From NCBI GenBank assembly GCA_016709765.1, contig JADJMD010000014.1, positions 186,001 to 250,000 of the forward strand: a stretch of DNA of 64,000 nucleotides, in the 5' to 3' direction. The stretch comes from Ignavibacteriales bacterium (GTDB taxonomy: Bacteria; Bacteroidota; Ignavibacteria; Ignavibacteriales; Ignavibacteriaceae). Position 1 is the stretch's first letter. Every line of letters begins with the position of its first letter. A program made the position numbers and the translations under genes. Shown one piece after another: positions 10,008 through 19,234 of this stretch. The notes under the pieces are model-generated. The model was not told the origin of the DNA, made no database searches, and saw only the letters and a list, made by a program, of their open reading frames with translations.

Positions 10008-10216
10008 TCACATTCAGCAATCATTGGTAACTGGGAATCGAAAGTTTTTGACTTTGATAAAAATTAATAGCTAATTATAAGCAGTAAATTTTCTCTACTC
10101 CGTGCGAGAAAGAGTATAGAGTTAGTTACAGACACTTACCGAGATAACACCAAGAATACTCACACGAAGCAGACTGCTGCTAAATAATGTTTTTTATTTA
10201 TTACAGTGGAGGCTTT
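10008..10216 (+). promoter_or_regulatory. Long duplicated 5' leader, copy 2
   Basis: Second copy of the leader described at 8471. Conserved blocks lie at 10008-10102 and 10163-10196. Between them the sequence has diverged, but complementary pairs persist (CGTGCGAG with CTCACACG; GAGTAT with ATACTC), as expected for a structured RNA. GTGGAGG lies just before the start codon. Confidence 0.5.
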
Positions 10217-12448
10217 ATGAAAACCTTTCTTAAAATTATGTTTTCCTTTTTTCTTGTAACACAAATTTGTTTTGCACAGTGGTATCAACAGAATCCACTA
10301 CCGACTGGCAATAATCTCAACTCTGTTACCTTTACAGACTCTAACACAGGTACGATGGTGGGAGACTACGGAACAATAATTCATACTACAGATGGAGGTG
10401 TAACGTTTACCAACCAGATGAGCGGAACGACTTATAATCTCAGAGCTGTGTCCTTTACCGATACACAGAATGGTTGGGTGGTAGGTGGAAATTGGGTGGA
10501 TAGCCTGCAGACCTATATTGGTAATATAATACTTCATACTACAGACGGAGGAATAACCTGGACTCCACAAACAAGCGGAATTACAAATGGGCTGTTGGGT
10601 GTCTCCTTTCCCGACTTGAATAACGGTATAGCTGTTGGCTATATCGGTACAATTCTGAAAACCACAAACGGAGGAACAACCTGGACCCCACAAACAAGCG
10701 GAACAACAAACACTTTATTTGATGTCTCCTTTACGGATGCAATTAACGGCATAGCGGTGGGCGGGAGCGGTACAATTCTGAAAACCACAAACGGAGGAAC
10801 AACTTGGACTTCACAAACAAGCGGAACGGCAGCAGAATTGTATGCAGTCTCTTTTCCCGATACAATTAACGGGGTGGTAGTTGGTTATAATATTATGGGT
10901 GGAGGTGGTATAATTTGCAGAACCACAAACGGAGGAACAGCCTGGACTTCACAAACAAATGGAATAACAAATGCGCTGTTTGATGTGTCTTTTACTGACT
11001 TGAACAACGGTTCGGTTATTAGTGATGGCGGTGGAATCCTAAGAACCACAAACGGAGGAACAACCTGGACTTCACAAATAGCACCTTTATCACGAACTAT
11101 GCTGAGTGGTGTTTCCTTTTACGACTTGAATAACGGTATAGCTGTTGGCTCGACCGGTACCATACTAAAAACCACAGACGGAGGAATAAATTGGATTAGA
11201 CGATCCAGTGAAAACACCGGTTTTATGCGAGGAGTATCATTTTCAGATGCAAACAACGGTACCGCTGTCGTAGGTGAGCATATTTGGTTTAGGAAAATGG
11301 GATCATCAGGATTGTCGAGAATACAATGGGGGCATATTGTGCGAACCACTGATGGTGGCAAAACCTGGTTGACACAGACAGAGGCTGTCCCCCTACTAAG
11401 TGCTGTGTGCTTTACCGACGCAAATATCGGGATCGCGGTGGGCGCAGGCTCAGAAGCTCCTGGTATATTTCGTACAACAAATGGCGGTGCTTTATGGACA
11501 TCTGAAGGAATGCCTGAAGGTATTTTCAGCGACGTCTGTTTCACAGATGCGAACACTGGAACTGTAGTGGAAGGGTATGAACCTTGGGTCGGGGGAAGAA
11601 TTCTCCACACCAACGATGGAACAACTACGTGGACAACGCAATGGAGTGATCCCAACATTGGGCTCAGCGGCGTCTTCTTCACTGATGAGAATACAGGAAC
11701 AGTGGTCGGTAGAAGTGGAACCATTCTGCGAACAACAAATGGTGGCGAAGTATGGACGACACAATTAAGCGGTACAACAAATGACCTTCTTGATGTTCAC
11801 TTTATTGATGCTAATATCGGTACAGCGGTTGGTGATAGTGGGATAATTCTCCATACCACAAATGGTGGCGCATTATGGACACCACAAATAAGCGGGACAA
11901 CGTGGCTACTAAATGCCGTTTATTTTGCAAATAACTATAGTGGAACAGCAGTAGGCAGTTACCGAGAATCTGATGGAACATCCTCCCCATATGGGATAAT
12001 ACTTCACACCAATAATGGGGGTGATACGTGGGCAGCTCAGTCAAGCGGTATTCCTGAACCTCTCCTCAGCATTTCATTCATTGATGAATATAATGGGTGG
12101 GTAGTTGGTAAAAACGGCACCATCCTCCACACAACAAACGGCGGTGCAACTTTTGTTGAAGAAGAAAAGATTGATGAAATACCAACAACATATTCCTTGA
12201 GTAATAATTTTCCCAATCCTTTCAACCCGAGTACACAAATAAAATACTCTATTCCACAATCTTTTCAAGTAGTAATTAAAGTATTTGATGTTCTCGGTAA
12301 CGAAATAGAAGCATTAGTTAACGAAGAAAAACCTGCCGGCACTTATGAGTTAAACTGGAATGCTGCTAACCTGCCAAGTGGAGTTTATTTTTACAGAATA
12401 CAAACAAGTAGTTTTACGCAGACGCGTAAAATGATTTTACTGAAGTAA
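10217..12448 (+). CDS. Secreted YCF48-repeat propeller, T9SS sorting domain
   Basis: The ATG at 10217 after GTGGAGG is chosen over the in-frame ATG at 10187, since the signal peptide (MKTFLKIMFSFFLVTQICFA) starts there. The mature protein has about 14 repeats of the YCF48/BNR type, core GTILKTTNGGTTWT followed by VSFTDxNNGxAVG, then a sorting domain with NNFPNPFNPS ending TRKMILLK. Repeats 3 and 4 are almost identical in DNA, so the array expanded recently. YCF48 domains form seven-bladed propellers, and 14 blades would fit two. A surface protein of unknown ligand. Confidence 0.9.
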   Translation: MKTFLKIMFSFFLVTQICFAQWYQQNPLPTGNNLNSVTFTDSNTGTMVGDYGTIIHTTDGGVTFTNQMSGTTYNLRAVSFTDTQNGWVVGGNWVDSLQTYIGNIILHTTDGGITWTPQTSGITNGLLGVSFPDLNNGIAVGYIGTILKTTNGGTTWTPQTSGTTNTLFDVSFTDAINGIAVGGSGTILKTTNGGTTWTSQTSGTAAELYAVSFPDTINGVVVGYNIMGGGGIICRTTNGGTAWTSQTNGITNALFDVSFTDLNNGSVISDGGGILRTTNGGTTWTSQIAPLSRTMLSGVSFYDLNNGIAVGSTGTILKTTDGGINWIRRSSENTGFMRGVSFSDANNGTAVVGEHIWFRKMGSSGLSRIQWGHIVRTTDGGKTWLTQTEAVPLLSAVCFTDANIGIAVGAGSEAPGIFRTTNGGALWTSEGMPEGIFSDVCFTDANTGTVVEGYEPWVGGRILHTNDGTTTWTTQWSDPNIGLSGVFFTDENTGTVVGRSGTILRTTNGGEVWTTQLSGTTNDLLDVHFIDANIGTAVGDSGIILHTTNGGALWTPQISGTTWLLNAVYFANNYSGTAVGSYRESDGTSSPYGIILHTNNGGDTWAAQSSGIPEPLLSISFIDEYNGWVVGKNGTILHTTNGGATFVEEEKIDEIPTTYSLSNNFPNPFNPSTQIKYSIPQSFQVVIKVFDVLGNEIEALVNEEKPAGTYELNWNAANLPSGVYFYRIQTSSFTQTRKMILLK

Positions 12449-12460
12449 AAAATTAGTTAA

Positions 12461-12488
12461 GCCTCTCACTAAGGGAGACTTTTGTTTT
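12461..12488 (+). terminator. Rho-independent terminator
   Basis: CTCTC ACTAA GGGAG hairpin followed by a T-rich stretch. The same sequence family as the terminator at 6097. Confidence 0.7.
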
Positions 12489-12511
12489 AATTATTTTTAT
12501 GGAGACTTGCA

Positions 12512-13840
12512 ATGAAAAAAATTATTTCTATTATCGCAATTTCCTTCTTGCCTGTTTTAAATATTTACGCTCAAGGGGAATTATTATCTGAAGAGTTTAA
12601 GGATATAAAAGGATATCGCGAAACTGCTGCTAAACAAAAAGAAGCTTTGATAAAGCAATCTTTGGTTGAACCAGTTTTTCTAACAGCGAACAAAGAAGGT
12701 TATGATGTCAAATACTATTCTATTGATCTAGACATCAATCCCACAACTCATATTATTACTGGGAGCGTTTTGGTCCGTGCCGAGGTAGTATCCGATAGTT
12801 TGACACTAATTGATCTAGATCTGATGAATAATATGAATGTGGATTCAATAACTCAAAATTCTTCCCTCCTTACTTATACTCATTCACAAAACTTAATTAC
12901 CATCGACTTATCTCAGACATACTATTCAGAAGAGATATTTGAGATAAAAATAAATTATTCAGGTACACCAGCATCTACAGGCGGATTTATTGGAACGCCC
13001 TTTGTTTTTGGCAGCTATAATTCAAAGCCCATGATTTATAGCACTGTTACTTCAGCCCGATATTGGTGGCCCTGCAAAGATTTCCCTGTTTTTCCATTTG
13101 AAGGTTATCCTTATGATAAAGCTGATTCAATGGATATCAACATTAGTGTACCGGCAAATCTTATCGTCTTATCAAACGGTAAGTTAGTTAATGTGATTGA
13201 CTCCGGACAAAATAAAATCTATCAATGGCAAGAGAGGTATGCGATATTGCCTATGGCGGTATCTCTTTTTATTTATCCCTATCTAGAATATTCAGATTGG
13301 TTTAAATACTCTGATTCAGATTCGATGCAAATCAAATTCTATTATTTCGAAGACCGGTATCCCAGTATTTCTCCTTATTTTTCAAAAGCTAAAGAGATGT
13401 TAAAATTCTTTTCTGATTCATTTGGACTCTATCCATATATAAATGAAAAATATGGCTGTGCGTTATGGAATTTTTATAATTTATCGATGGCAGCTCAGTC
13501 TATGGCTGTTTTTTACTATGGTCACTCTCAAATGGAAATCTTTGTCTCGCACGAGTTATCTCACCAGTGGTGGTGGTATAGAAATAATAATGATGTTCGG
13601 CATGATTGGCTATCGGAAGGTTTCGCCGATTATAGTGCAGCATTATGGGGAGAATATAAATATGGTGAAGCTTACTATGATAATTTTATGCAGCAACAAA
13701 AATATTTTGGTAGTGGCTCAATTTATTGGGAAGATCCAGCGACCCAAAATTATGATGTAGATTTAATATATCTAAAAGGATCGTGGGTGCTTCATATGTT
13801 GCGGCATATATTGGGTGATACCACATTTTTAATGTTTTAG
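12512..13840 (+). CDS. M1-family zinc metallopeptidase, N-terminal part (frameshifted)
   Basis: A signal peptide (ends IYAQ) is followed by an aminopeptidase N-like domain and the catalytic zinc motif HELSH (residues 347-351) with the third ligand Glu in WLSEGFADY. The spacing between motif and Glu is 17 residues instead of the usual 18, and the GAMEN-type substrate motif is replaced by a MAAQSMAVFYYG stretch. The ORF stops early at TAG 13838. Reading continues in the -1 frame from the T5 run 13826-13830 into the M1 C-terminal part and a sorting domain. One added T restores a full gene of about 667 codons, so this is a mutational or sequencing frameshift. Confidence 0.85.
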   Translation: MKKIISIIAISFLPVLNIYAQGELLSEEFKDIKGYRETAAKQKEALIKQSLVEPVFLTANKEGYDVKYYSIDLDINPTTHIITGSVLVRAEVVSDSLTLIDLDLMNNMNVDSITQNSSLLTYTHSQNLITIDLSQTYYSEEIFEIKINYSGTPASTGGFIGTPFVFGSYNSKPMIYSTVTSARYWWPCKDFPVFPFEGYPYDKADSMDINISVPANLIVLSNGKLVNVIDSGQNKIYQWQERYAILPMAVSLFIYPYLEYSDWFKYSDSDSMQIKFYYFEDRYPSISPYFSKAKEMLKFFSDSFGLYPYINEKYGCALWNFYNLSMAAQSMAVFYYGHSQMEIFVSHELSHQWWWYRNNNDVRHDWLSEGFADYSAALWGEYKYGEAYYDNFMQQQKYFGSGSIYWEDPATQNYDVDLIYLKGSWVLHMLRHILGDTTFLMF

Positions 13841-14514
13841 AATCTTATGCAACAGAACCAGCGTATGAAAATAGATTAGTAACAACAGAAGATTTTCAAA
13901 ATATTGCAGAACAAGTTTCTGGTGTTGATCTTAGTGAATTTTTTCACCAATGGATTTATGAGTCTGGATATCCGACCTATACATATTCATATACATCGAG
14001 CAAGAATGCTGAGAACAATTATGATGTCGATGTTACCATCAATCAAAGTGGGCCAATATTTCAAATGCCCGTTGATATTACAGTTCGAACAGCAACGAGT
14101 GATACTACATTCATTGTTAATGTAAATCAGCAACAGAACACATTTCAATTCACTGTCGCAGAAGAACCAAATGATGTACTTTTAGACAAAGACGACTGGA
14201 TTCTGTCTAAAATAATTACAAGCGTTGATGAAGATGAAGAACTAGTACTCAAGGAATATTCCTTATCACAGAACTATCCGAATCCGTTTAATAGTAATTG
14301 CGCGATAAAATATTCAATTCCAAAATCATCTCAAGTATCGTTAAAGATATTTAACGTTTTAGGGTCGGAGATAGAAATTTTGGTCGATGAAGAAAAACCT
14401 ATCGGTACTTATGAGTTAAACTGGAATGCAGCTAATCTTCCAAGCGGTGTATATTTCTACAGATTGCAAGCTGAAAGTTTTGTTCAAACAAGAAAAATGA
14501 TTTTGTTGAAGTAA
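13831..14514 (+). CDS. M1 metallopeptidase, C-terminal part with T9SS sorting domain
   Basis: This is the continuation of the gene above in another frame, with no start codon at the junction (first in-frame ATG at 14065). It encodes the end of the M1 helical region (LSEFFHQWIYESGYPTY is typical), a beta-sandwich, and a sorting domain SQNYPNPFN to TRKMILLK. The sorting domain predicts a T9SS-exported or surface-anchored peptidase. Confidence 0.8.
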   Translation, partial: NVLESYATEPAYENRLVTTEDFQNIAEQVSGVDLSEFFHQWIYESGYPTYTYSYTSSKNAENNYDVDVTINQSGPIFQMPVDITVRTATSDTTFIVNVNQQQNTFQFTVAEEPNDVLLDKDDWILSKIITSVDEDEELVLKEYSLSQNYPNPFNSNCAIKYSIPKSSQVSLKIFNVLGSEIEILVDEEKPIGTYELNWNAANLPSGVYFYRLQAESFVQTRKMILLK

Positions 14515-14534
14515 AGGTAGAATAATTAAAGTAA

Positions 14535-14570
14535 GCCCCTATCAATGTTAGTTGGCAGGGGTTTATTTTT
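14535..14570 (+). terminator. Terminator, CCCCTATCAATG family, copy 1
   Basis: CCCCTATCAA and TTGGCAGGGG pair with one mismatch, followed by GTTTATTTTT. One of five close copies in the window. Confidence 0.8.
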
Positions 14571-14589
14571 ACTAAATACCAAATAAATT

Positions 14590-14633
14590 TTGACAATTTT
14601 ATGACAACTCCTTTTTCACCGTTTATTATCTTA
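14590..14633 (+). promoter_or_regulatory. Direct-repeat promoter/operator, copy 1
   Basis: TGACAATTTTATGACAACTC holds two TGACA units 11 bp apart (14591 and 14602). A TTATCTT box starts at 14626. The second TGACA ends exactly 54 nt before the ATG at 14661, the same distance as in three other copies. Confidence 0.7.
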
Positions 14634-14660
14634 TAAGTAGAAATTCTTAAGGACTGTAAA

Positions 14661-15128
14661 ATGAAAAGATATCTTTCAGCAATTTTAATTCCTTGCTTGT
14701 TATTGCAATTGTTTGGTTGTTATTCAAATAAATATTTGAGTAAAGAAGAATTACGACCAAATTATTCGTATGATCCAATAATGATTACTACAAATGATGG
14801 AAGAGAATTTATTATAAAAAAGAATGTTACTATTGATAAGATTGAAAAAGATTCAACCACAATATATTGTTCTGATTTTTATTGGATAGATGATAGTCTA
14901 ATTCTGTCAAAAAACAGTATCGAATTAAGTGATCAAAAAGATGGAAATGGAAATAAGATAAAAGTCGATAAAGTAGTACTCTCAAATGATGTAATTAGCA
15001 AAATCAGTGTTAGTGAATATAATGGTCCAGAGAATAGAACCGTTTTAATAGTAGCTGGAGTAATAGGTTTGACTTTATTTGGAGCGTTAATTGCTTATGC
15101 GGTAGTGACGGCTAGTGTTTCTCTTTAA
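14661..15128 (+). CDS. Small lipoprotein, MKRYxSAILIPC family, paralog 1
   Basis: 155 residues with leader MKRYLSAILIPCLLLQLFGC, whose Leu-Phe-Gly-Cys is a lipobox (Cys 20). A short polar beta-rich middle follows, then a hydrophobic C-terminal helix (VLIVAGVIGLTLFGALIAYAVV). Five paralogs with the same leader occur within 6.5 kb, and this one is intact. No known domain is recognised. A lipid anchor at one end and a membrane helix at the other suggest an envelope protein spanning or bridging a membrane. Confidence 0.8.
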   Translation: MKRYLSAILIPCLLLQLFGCYSNKYLSKEELRPNYSYDPIMITTNDGREFIIKKNVTIDKIEKDSTTIYCSDFYWIDDSLILSKNSIELSDQKDGNGNKIKVDKVVLSNDVISKISVSEYNGPENRTVLIVAGVIGLTLFGALIAYAVVTASVSL

Positions 15129-15274
15129 ATAATTAATAATATATCACATATTTTCTACATTGTCCCGACTTGCCCAGATATATCAGGGATTGCATCCTGA
15201 CAGAACTACCATTCGCTCCCAGTAATTCCTGTTTTTAAATGAGTTTTTATTGCTTGCGAGCACTAAAGTCACTT

Positions 15275-15318
15275 TTGACAATTTTATGACAAGTCAAAAT
15301 TTAGATTAGGTTATATTG
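15275..15318 (+). promoter_or_regulatory. Direct-repeat promoter/operator, copy 2
   Basis: TGACAATTTTATGACAAGTC (TGACA at 15276 and 15287), with TTATATTG starting at 15311. It lies 54 nt before the ATG at 15346. Confidence 0.7.
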
Positions 15319-15345
15319 CAAATAATAATTTAACGGAGAATGAAA

Positions 15346-16254
15346 ATGAAAAGTTATCTTTTGCTTCTCTTGTTACTTGCTTCAGCAATCCAAACTGCTT
15401 TCTGCCAACAGATAAGTAATGCCAGTTTTGAAAATTGGCAAACTTTTCAAGGATATCAGGTGCCGGATTCGTTTTACACATTTGACCAAGTATTATTTCT
15501 TGGAACTGCAACAACAGAAAGAACCAACGATGCGCATACCGGACAATTCGCTGCATTACTAAGGACTATAGCAGGATTAGCGACAACTAATTTCGCCGGC
15601 TTATTAAGCTATGGCAGTTTCCGGACCATAGGAACAACCAACTATTTTTTAGGATGGCCTTTAAGTAGCCGACCAACAAAAATGAATTTCTGGTACAAAT
15701 TTGAACGCGCAGGTAATGACTCCGCTATGGCTGAAGTGACCCTTTCAAAGTGGAACGGGGCTTATTCAACGATCGTCGGGACAGGAAGCCTATACATATC
15801 TTCCAATACGCCCACTTACACGGTGGCAGAGGTTCCCATATCATATTCCTCAAGTGCAAACCCAGATACAATACATTTTAGCTTCATCAGCAGTTTTAAT
15901 GAAAGTCCCACTGCAGGCACGTTGTTTTATATCGATGATATTTCTTTAGATTCCGGACCTGCGGTCATAGATGACCACAATCAAAGTTCAATTTGTTTTG
16001 TACTGGATCAAAATTATCCAAATCCGTTTAATAGTTCATCAGTTATAAAATATTCAATTCCAAAATTTTCTCAAGTAACGCTAAAAATATTTAATACAAT
16101 TGGAGAAGAATTAGCAACTCTTGTTAATGAAGAAAAATCAGTTGGCACTTATGAGTTAAACTGGAATGCAGCTAATCTTCCAAGCGGAATTTATTTCTAT
16201 AGATTACAAGCAGGAGATTTTGTTCAGACAAGGAAGATGATTTTGTTGAAGTAA
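15346..16254 (+). CDS. Secreted protein with carbohydrate-binding-like fold and T9SS domain
   Basis: ATG 15346 is preferred to ATG 15340 because GGAG at 15335-15338 then has normal spacing. A signal peptide (ends AFCQ) precedes NASFENW, the usual start of a jelly-roll carbohydrate-binding-like module (about residues 20-205; the IDDISLDSG strand is typical). A sorting domain with DQNYPNPFNS ends TRKMILLK. It is probably a surface protein binding glycan or other ligand. It shares its operator with the lipoprotein genes around it, so it is likely co-regulated. Confidence 0.85.
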   Translation: MKSYLLLLLLLASAIQTAFCQQISNASFENWQTFQGYQVPDSFYTFDQVLFLGTATTERTNDAHTGQFAALLRTIAGLATTNFAGLLSYGSFRTIGTTNYFLGWPLSSRPTKMNFWYKFERAGNDSAMAEVTLSKWNGAYSTIVGTGSLYISSNTPTYTVAEVPISYSSSANPDTIHFSFISSFNESPTAGTLFYIDDISLDSGPAVIDDHNQSSICFVLDQNYPNPFNSSSVIKYSIPKFSQVTLKIFNTIGEELATLVNEEKSVGTYELNWNAANLPSGIYFYRLQAGDFVQTRKMILLK

Positions 16255-16277
16255 AACTCTATCCAATTATTTATAAA

Positions 16278-16310
16278 ATCCCTATCAATGAAAGTTGGCG
16301 GGGATTTTTA
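16278..16310 (+). terminator. Terminator, CCCCTATCAATG family, copy 2
   Basis: ATCCC and GGGGAT close the conserved TATCAATGAAAGTTGG core, followed by TTTTTA. The closing base pairs changed together relative to the other copies. Confidence 0.8.
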
Positions 16311-16334
16311 TTACTTGTCAGTGTAAAATATTTT

Positions 16335-16378
16335 TTGACATTTTTATGACAACTCCGATTATTGTAGTGATTATGTTA
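16335..16378 (+). promoter_or_regulatory. Direct-repeat promoter/operator, copy 3
   Basis: TGACATTTTTATGACAACTC (TGACA at 16336 and 16347), with TTATGTT starting at 16371. It lies 54 nt before the ATG at 16406. Confidence 0.7.
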
Positions 16379-16405
16379 CCTTCAGATATTTAAAGGGACT
16401 GTAAA

Positions 16406-16834
16406 ATGAAAAAATATATTTCAGCAATTTTAATCCCTTGCTTTTTGATGCAACTATTTGGGTGTTATTCACAGAAAGAAATAACTTATAAGGAATTTTT
16501 TTCTATGCAAAACGTTAAAAATCCAATAGTTCTAACAAATAAAAATAAAGCATTCAAGCTTACAGCTGATTCGGTAAAAAATAATTATGTTATGTGGGAA
16601 GTTACTCAGGATACCCTTATCATCTTGTCCGAAACTTCAATTCCGAAAGATCATAATAATCGGAATGTTGTTCTTGATACATTAAAAATACCCTCCTCAG
16701 AAATTAAAAGTGTGTATATAGATGGTTATAATGTAGGAAATGCTGGGATAGCGATATTACTTGCTTTTGTTGTGGTTGGTGGTTTGTTAATCCTGGTCAA
16801 TAACAGCGGGCCTTTTAGAAATGACAATAAATAA
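16406..16834 (+). CDS. Small lipoprotein, MKRYxSAILIPC family, paralog 2
   Basis: 142 residues. The leader MKKYISAILIPCFLMQLFGC has a lipobox Cys at position 20, followed by a polar middle and a C-terminal membrane helix (GIAILLAFVVVGGLLILV). It is intact and is followed after about 60 nt by paralog 3, which has no operator of its own, so the two probably form one transcript. Family function unknown. Confidence 0.8.
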   Translation: MKKYISAILIPCFLMQLFGCYSQKEITYKEFFSMQNVKNPIVLTNKNKAFKLTADSVKNNYVMWEVTQDTLIILSETSIPKDHNNRNVVLDTLKIPSSEIKSVYIDGYNVGNAGIAILLAFVVVGGLLILVNNSGPFRNDNK

Positions 16835-16895
16835 AAATTTTAGTTTAATTAAATAAAACCTGAAATTAATAGTAAGATTATTAGAGAGGTGTAAA

Positions 16896-17138
16896 ATGAA
16901 AAGATATATTTCAGCAATTTTAATCCCTTGTTTTTTATTGCAATTCTTTGGATGCTATTCATACCAGGAGATAACAAAAGATGAGTTCATTAAGGCAGAC
17001 AACTATGTAGATTTACTGGTTATAACAAAAAATCAACACACCTATAAATTTAATGAGGGCTATTACTTAGTCAAAGAAGATTCCATTTATGGCAATGGAA
17101 GATTTGTAAATAATAAGCTTAAGAAAAAAGATTATTAA
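16896..17138 (+). CDS. Small lipoprotein paralog 3, interrupted by in-frame TAA
   Basis: The leader MKRYISAILIPCFLLQFFGC and ribosome site AGAGAGGTG match the family. The ORF ends at TAA 17136-17138 after 80 codons, but the same frame stays open behind it to TAA 17283-17285. That stretch encodes DFTGSIYLGDIKSLRF and a membrane helix (TIIWTVIIVGLPALMI), which is the expected family C-terminus. The gene is therefore a full paralog with one nonsense codon, either a recent pseudogene or a readthrough candidate. Confidence 0.7.
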   Translation: MKRYISAILIPCFLLQFFGCYSYQEITKDEFIKADNYVDLLVITKNQHTYKFNEGYYLVKEDSIYGNGRFVNNKLKKKDY

Positions 17139-17298
17139 GACTTTACAGGTAGTATTTATCTCGGAGACATCAAATCACTTAGATTTGATAGCTTCGATGC
17201 ACTAAGCACAATCATATGGACCGTAATTATAGTTGGACTACCTGCATTAATGATTAGTAATAATCAATTTTTTAAGACCTTTTAAGATTAAAGGATAT

Positions 17299-17457
17299 GT
17301 GTTAACCAGAGAAAAATCAGTTGGCACTTATGAGTTAAACTGGAATGCAGCTAATCTTCCAAGCGGAGTTTATTTCTATCAATTGAGGGCGGCTTCTCCT
17401 TCGACAACCTCGGGACAAGGTTTTGATGAGACAAAAAAGATGTTGTTAATTAAATAA
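17299..17457 (+). pseudogene. Orphan T9SS sorting-domain fragment with inserted repeat
   Basis: An open stretch encodes the last half of a sorting domain, EKSVGTYELNWNAANLPSG to TKKMLLIK and TAA, with no passenger in front. Near its end (about 17390-17420) an extra in-frame block codes for Ala-Ser-Pro-Ser-Thr-Thr-Ser-Gly-Gln, absent from the other sorting domains here. It is a stray 3' module. Confidence 0.7.
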
Positions 17458-17485
17458 TCAGCTATCTTAATTATTAGGAGGTGTT

Positions 17486-19144
17486 ATGAAATCTATCGTT
17501 GTGTGCTTTTTGTTTGTTTTTATATGTGGGATGTCTCTCCTTGGTCAAATCAATACTGGCGCAGATGGAATTCTGACTAATGACAATAACAATTATATTT
17601 CTGTAAATGAAGTAAAGATGTGGTTAGGCAATAATGGTATGGGCTCGCATAACCCAACGACCGATGGAAGCGGGTTTTATTGGCCCGGTGGCAACCAAGG
17701 TTCGATAACTTCAGTTTTTGCTGATGGCTTAGTTTGGGGTGGGATATTCAATGGTCAAACTAATGTAAATGGCAGTACATACAGATATGGTTTACAAGCA
17801 GGTAAAATATTACAAAATGGAATTGCCGATGACCCGACGCTAAGTAAATACAGAGTCTACAAAATACTATACGGATGGGAAAATCTTCCCCCTGGCCCCA
17901 GTCGAGATCAGTATGAATTAGATTATAATGAATGGCCTATGGAAGATGGTGCACCATACATAGATGTTGATGGCAACCGGGTTTATACACCAGGCGTTGA
18001 CATACCAGAATATGTAGGTCACGAAACATTATGGTATGTTTCAAATGATAAGGACCCTTCTCGTACAACATTTACTTACGGCAGTACCCCTATGGGTTTA
18101 GAGTTTCAGACCACAATTTATGCTTTCGATCAGGCAAATGTTCTAGCAGATGCTGTTTTCAAAAAATATCGAATTATAAATAAAAGCAGCAACACAATAG
18201 ATAGTATGTACCTTGTTTATTGGATGGATGATGATCTTGGTGATGCCAGTGATGATTATTCAGGTTGTGATACAATCCTTAATCTGGGTTACACTTACAA
18301 CGGAGATAATGATGATGTGGGGTTTTATGGTTCAAATCCTCCGGCTGTAGGGCATCTATTATTACAGGGACCTATGGTTTCTGGTACGTCACAAGATAGT
18401 GCATACTTTAATAATGAATGGCGCAAAGGTTATCACAATTTACCGATGACTACATTTTCGTTTTACATAAATGGGGATCCATTTTATTCCGATCCGGATT
18501 TGGGTGTATATGATGGAACATTACAATTCTATAATTATATGAAAGGAAAGCTATGGAATGGTGATCCATATCTTGATCCAAACACAGGTAATGAAACAAT
18601 TTTTCCATTAGCTGGTGACCCGGTAAATGGCACTGGGTGGTACGAAGGCGTCGGCTGGCCTGGTGGTCCTATTCCGGGAGATAGAAGGAGTATGATAAGT
18701 TCGGGTCCATTCACAATGGAGCCTGCCGACACACAAGAAGTTGTAATAGCTATATTAATGAAAAGAGGTATAAATAATATTAATAGTATAACCAAATTAA
18801 AAAATTATGCTTCTACAATACACAAGTGCTATTATAATCTTTTTACTACAGATATTGCCGGTGAGAAAGAAATATTACCAATTGAGTATTCACTCTCGCA
18901 AAACTATCCCAATCCATTTAATCCATCAACCAAATTAAGTTACAGTATTACACAACCAAGTATAGTTTCACTAAAAGTTTACGATGTGCTTGGAACCGAA
19001 ATTGAAACATTAGTTAACGAAGAAAAACCTGTTGGTGTTCATGAATTAACGTGGAATGCAGCTAATCTACCAAGTGGAGTTTACTTCTACAGGTTTCAGG
19101 CAGGAGATTTTGTGCAGACTAAGAAGATGATATTGCTGAAGTAA
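17486..19144 (+). CDS. Large secreted T9SS cargo of unknown function
   Basis: 552 residues starting at ATG 17486 behind AGGAGGTG. After the signal peptide (ends SLLGQ) comes a long beta-rich region with no recognised catalytic motif; it carries many Asp/Gly/Asn turns (DDDLGDASDDYSGCD) that could bind calcium. The C-terminus is a sorting domain with SQNYPNPFNPS ending TKKMILLK. Similar large proteins of unknown role are common among Ignavibacteria T9SS cargo. A family terminator follows. Confidence 0.85.
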   Translation: MKSIVVCFLFVFICGMSLLGQINTGADGILTNDNNNYISVNEVKMWLGNNGMGSHNPTTDGSGFYWPGGNQGSITSVFADGLVWGGIFNGQTNVNGSTYRYGLQAGKILQNGIADDPTLSKYRVYKILYGWENLPPGPSRDQYELDYNEWPMEDGAPYIDVDGNRVYTPGVDIPEYVGHETLWYVSNDKDPSRTTFTYGSTPMGLEFQTTIYAFDQANVLADAVFKKYRIINKSSNTIDSMYLVYWMDDDLGDASDDYSGCDTILNLGYTYNGDNDDVGFYGSNPPAVGHLLLQGPMVSGTSQDSAYFNNEWRKGYHNLPMTTFSFYINGDPFYSDPDLGVYDGTLQFYNYMKGKLWNGDPYLDPNTGNETIFPLAGDPVNGTGWYEGVGWPGGPIPGDRRSMISSGPFTMEPADTQEVVIAILMKRGINNINSITKLKNYASTIHKCYYNLFTTDIAGEKEILPIEYSLSQNYPNPFNPSTKLSYSITQPSIVSLKVYDVLGTEIETLVNEEKPVGVHELTWNAANLPSGVYFYRFQAGDFVQTKKMILLK

Positions 19145-19169
19145 AACTATCTTTAACCTTTTTATCAAG

Positions 19170-19204
19170 CCCCTATCAATAAAAGTTGGTAGGGGTTTTT
19201 TATT
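19170..19204 (+). terminator. Terminator, CCCCTATCAATG family, copy 3
   Basis: CCCCTATCAATAAAAGTTGG continues into TAGGGG and a run of T. Confidence 0.8.
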
Positions 19205-19234
19205 GCCAATTACAAATCAATTGTAATCCATTTT

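Noticed and set aside
10649..10830. CRISPR-like regular repeats
   Set aside because: The repeats are in frame, code for YCF48 propeller blades and have no unique spacers of constant length. No cas gene is present; the TPR-CHAT protein has no gRAMP partner.
11119..11724. Long minus-strand ORFs opposite the YCF48 gene
   Set aside because: They are antisense shadows of a repetitive coding region, with no ribosome site or recognisable protein.
13826..13840. Programmed -1 frameshift in the M1 peptidase gene
   Set aside because: The site reads A TTT TTA, which lacks the X XXY YYZ slippery pattern, and similar homopolymer breaks occur in ten other places. A plain indel is more likely.
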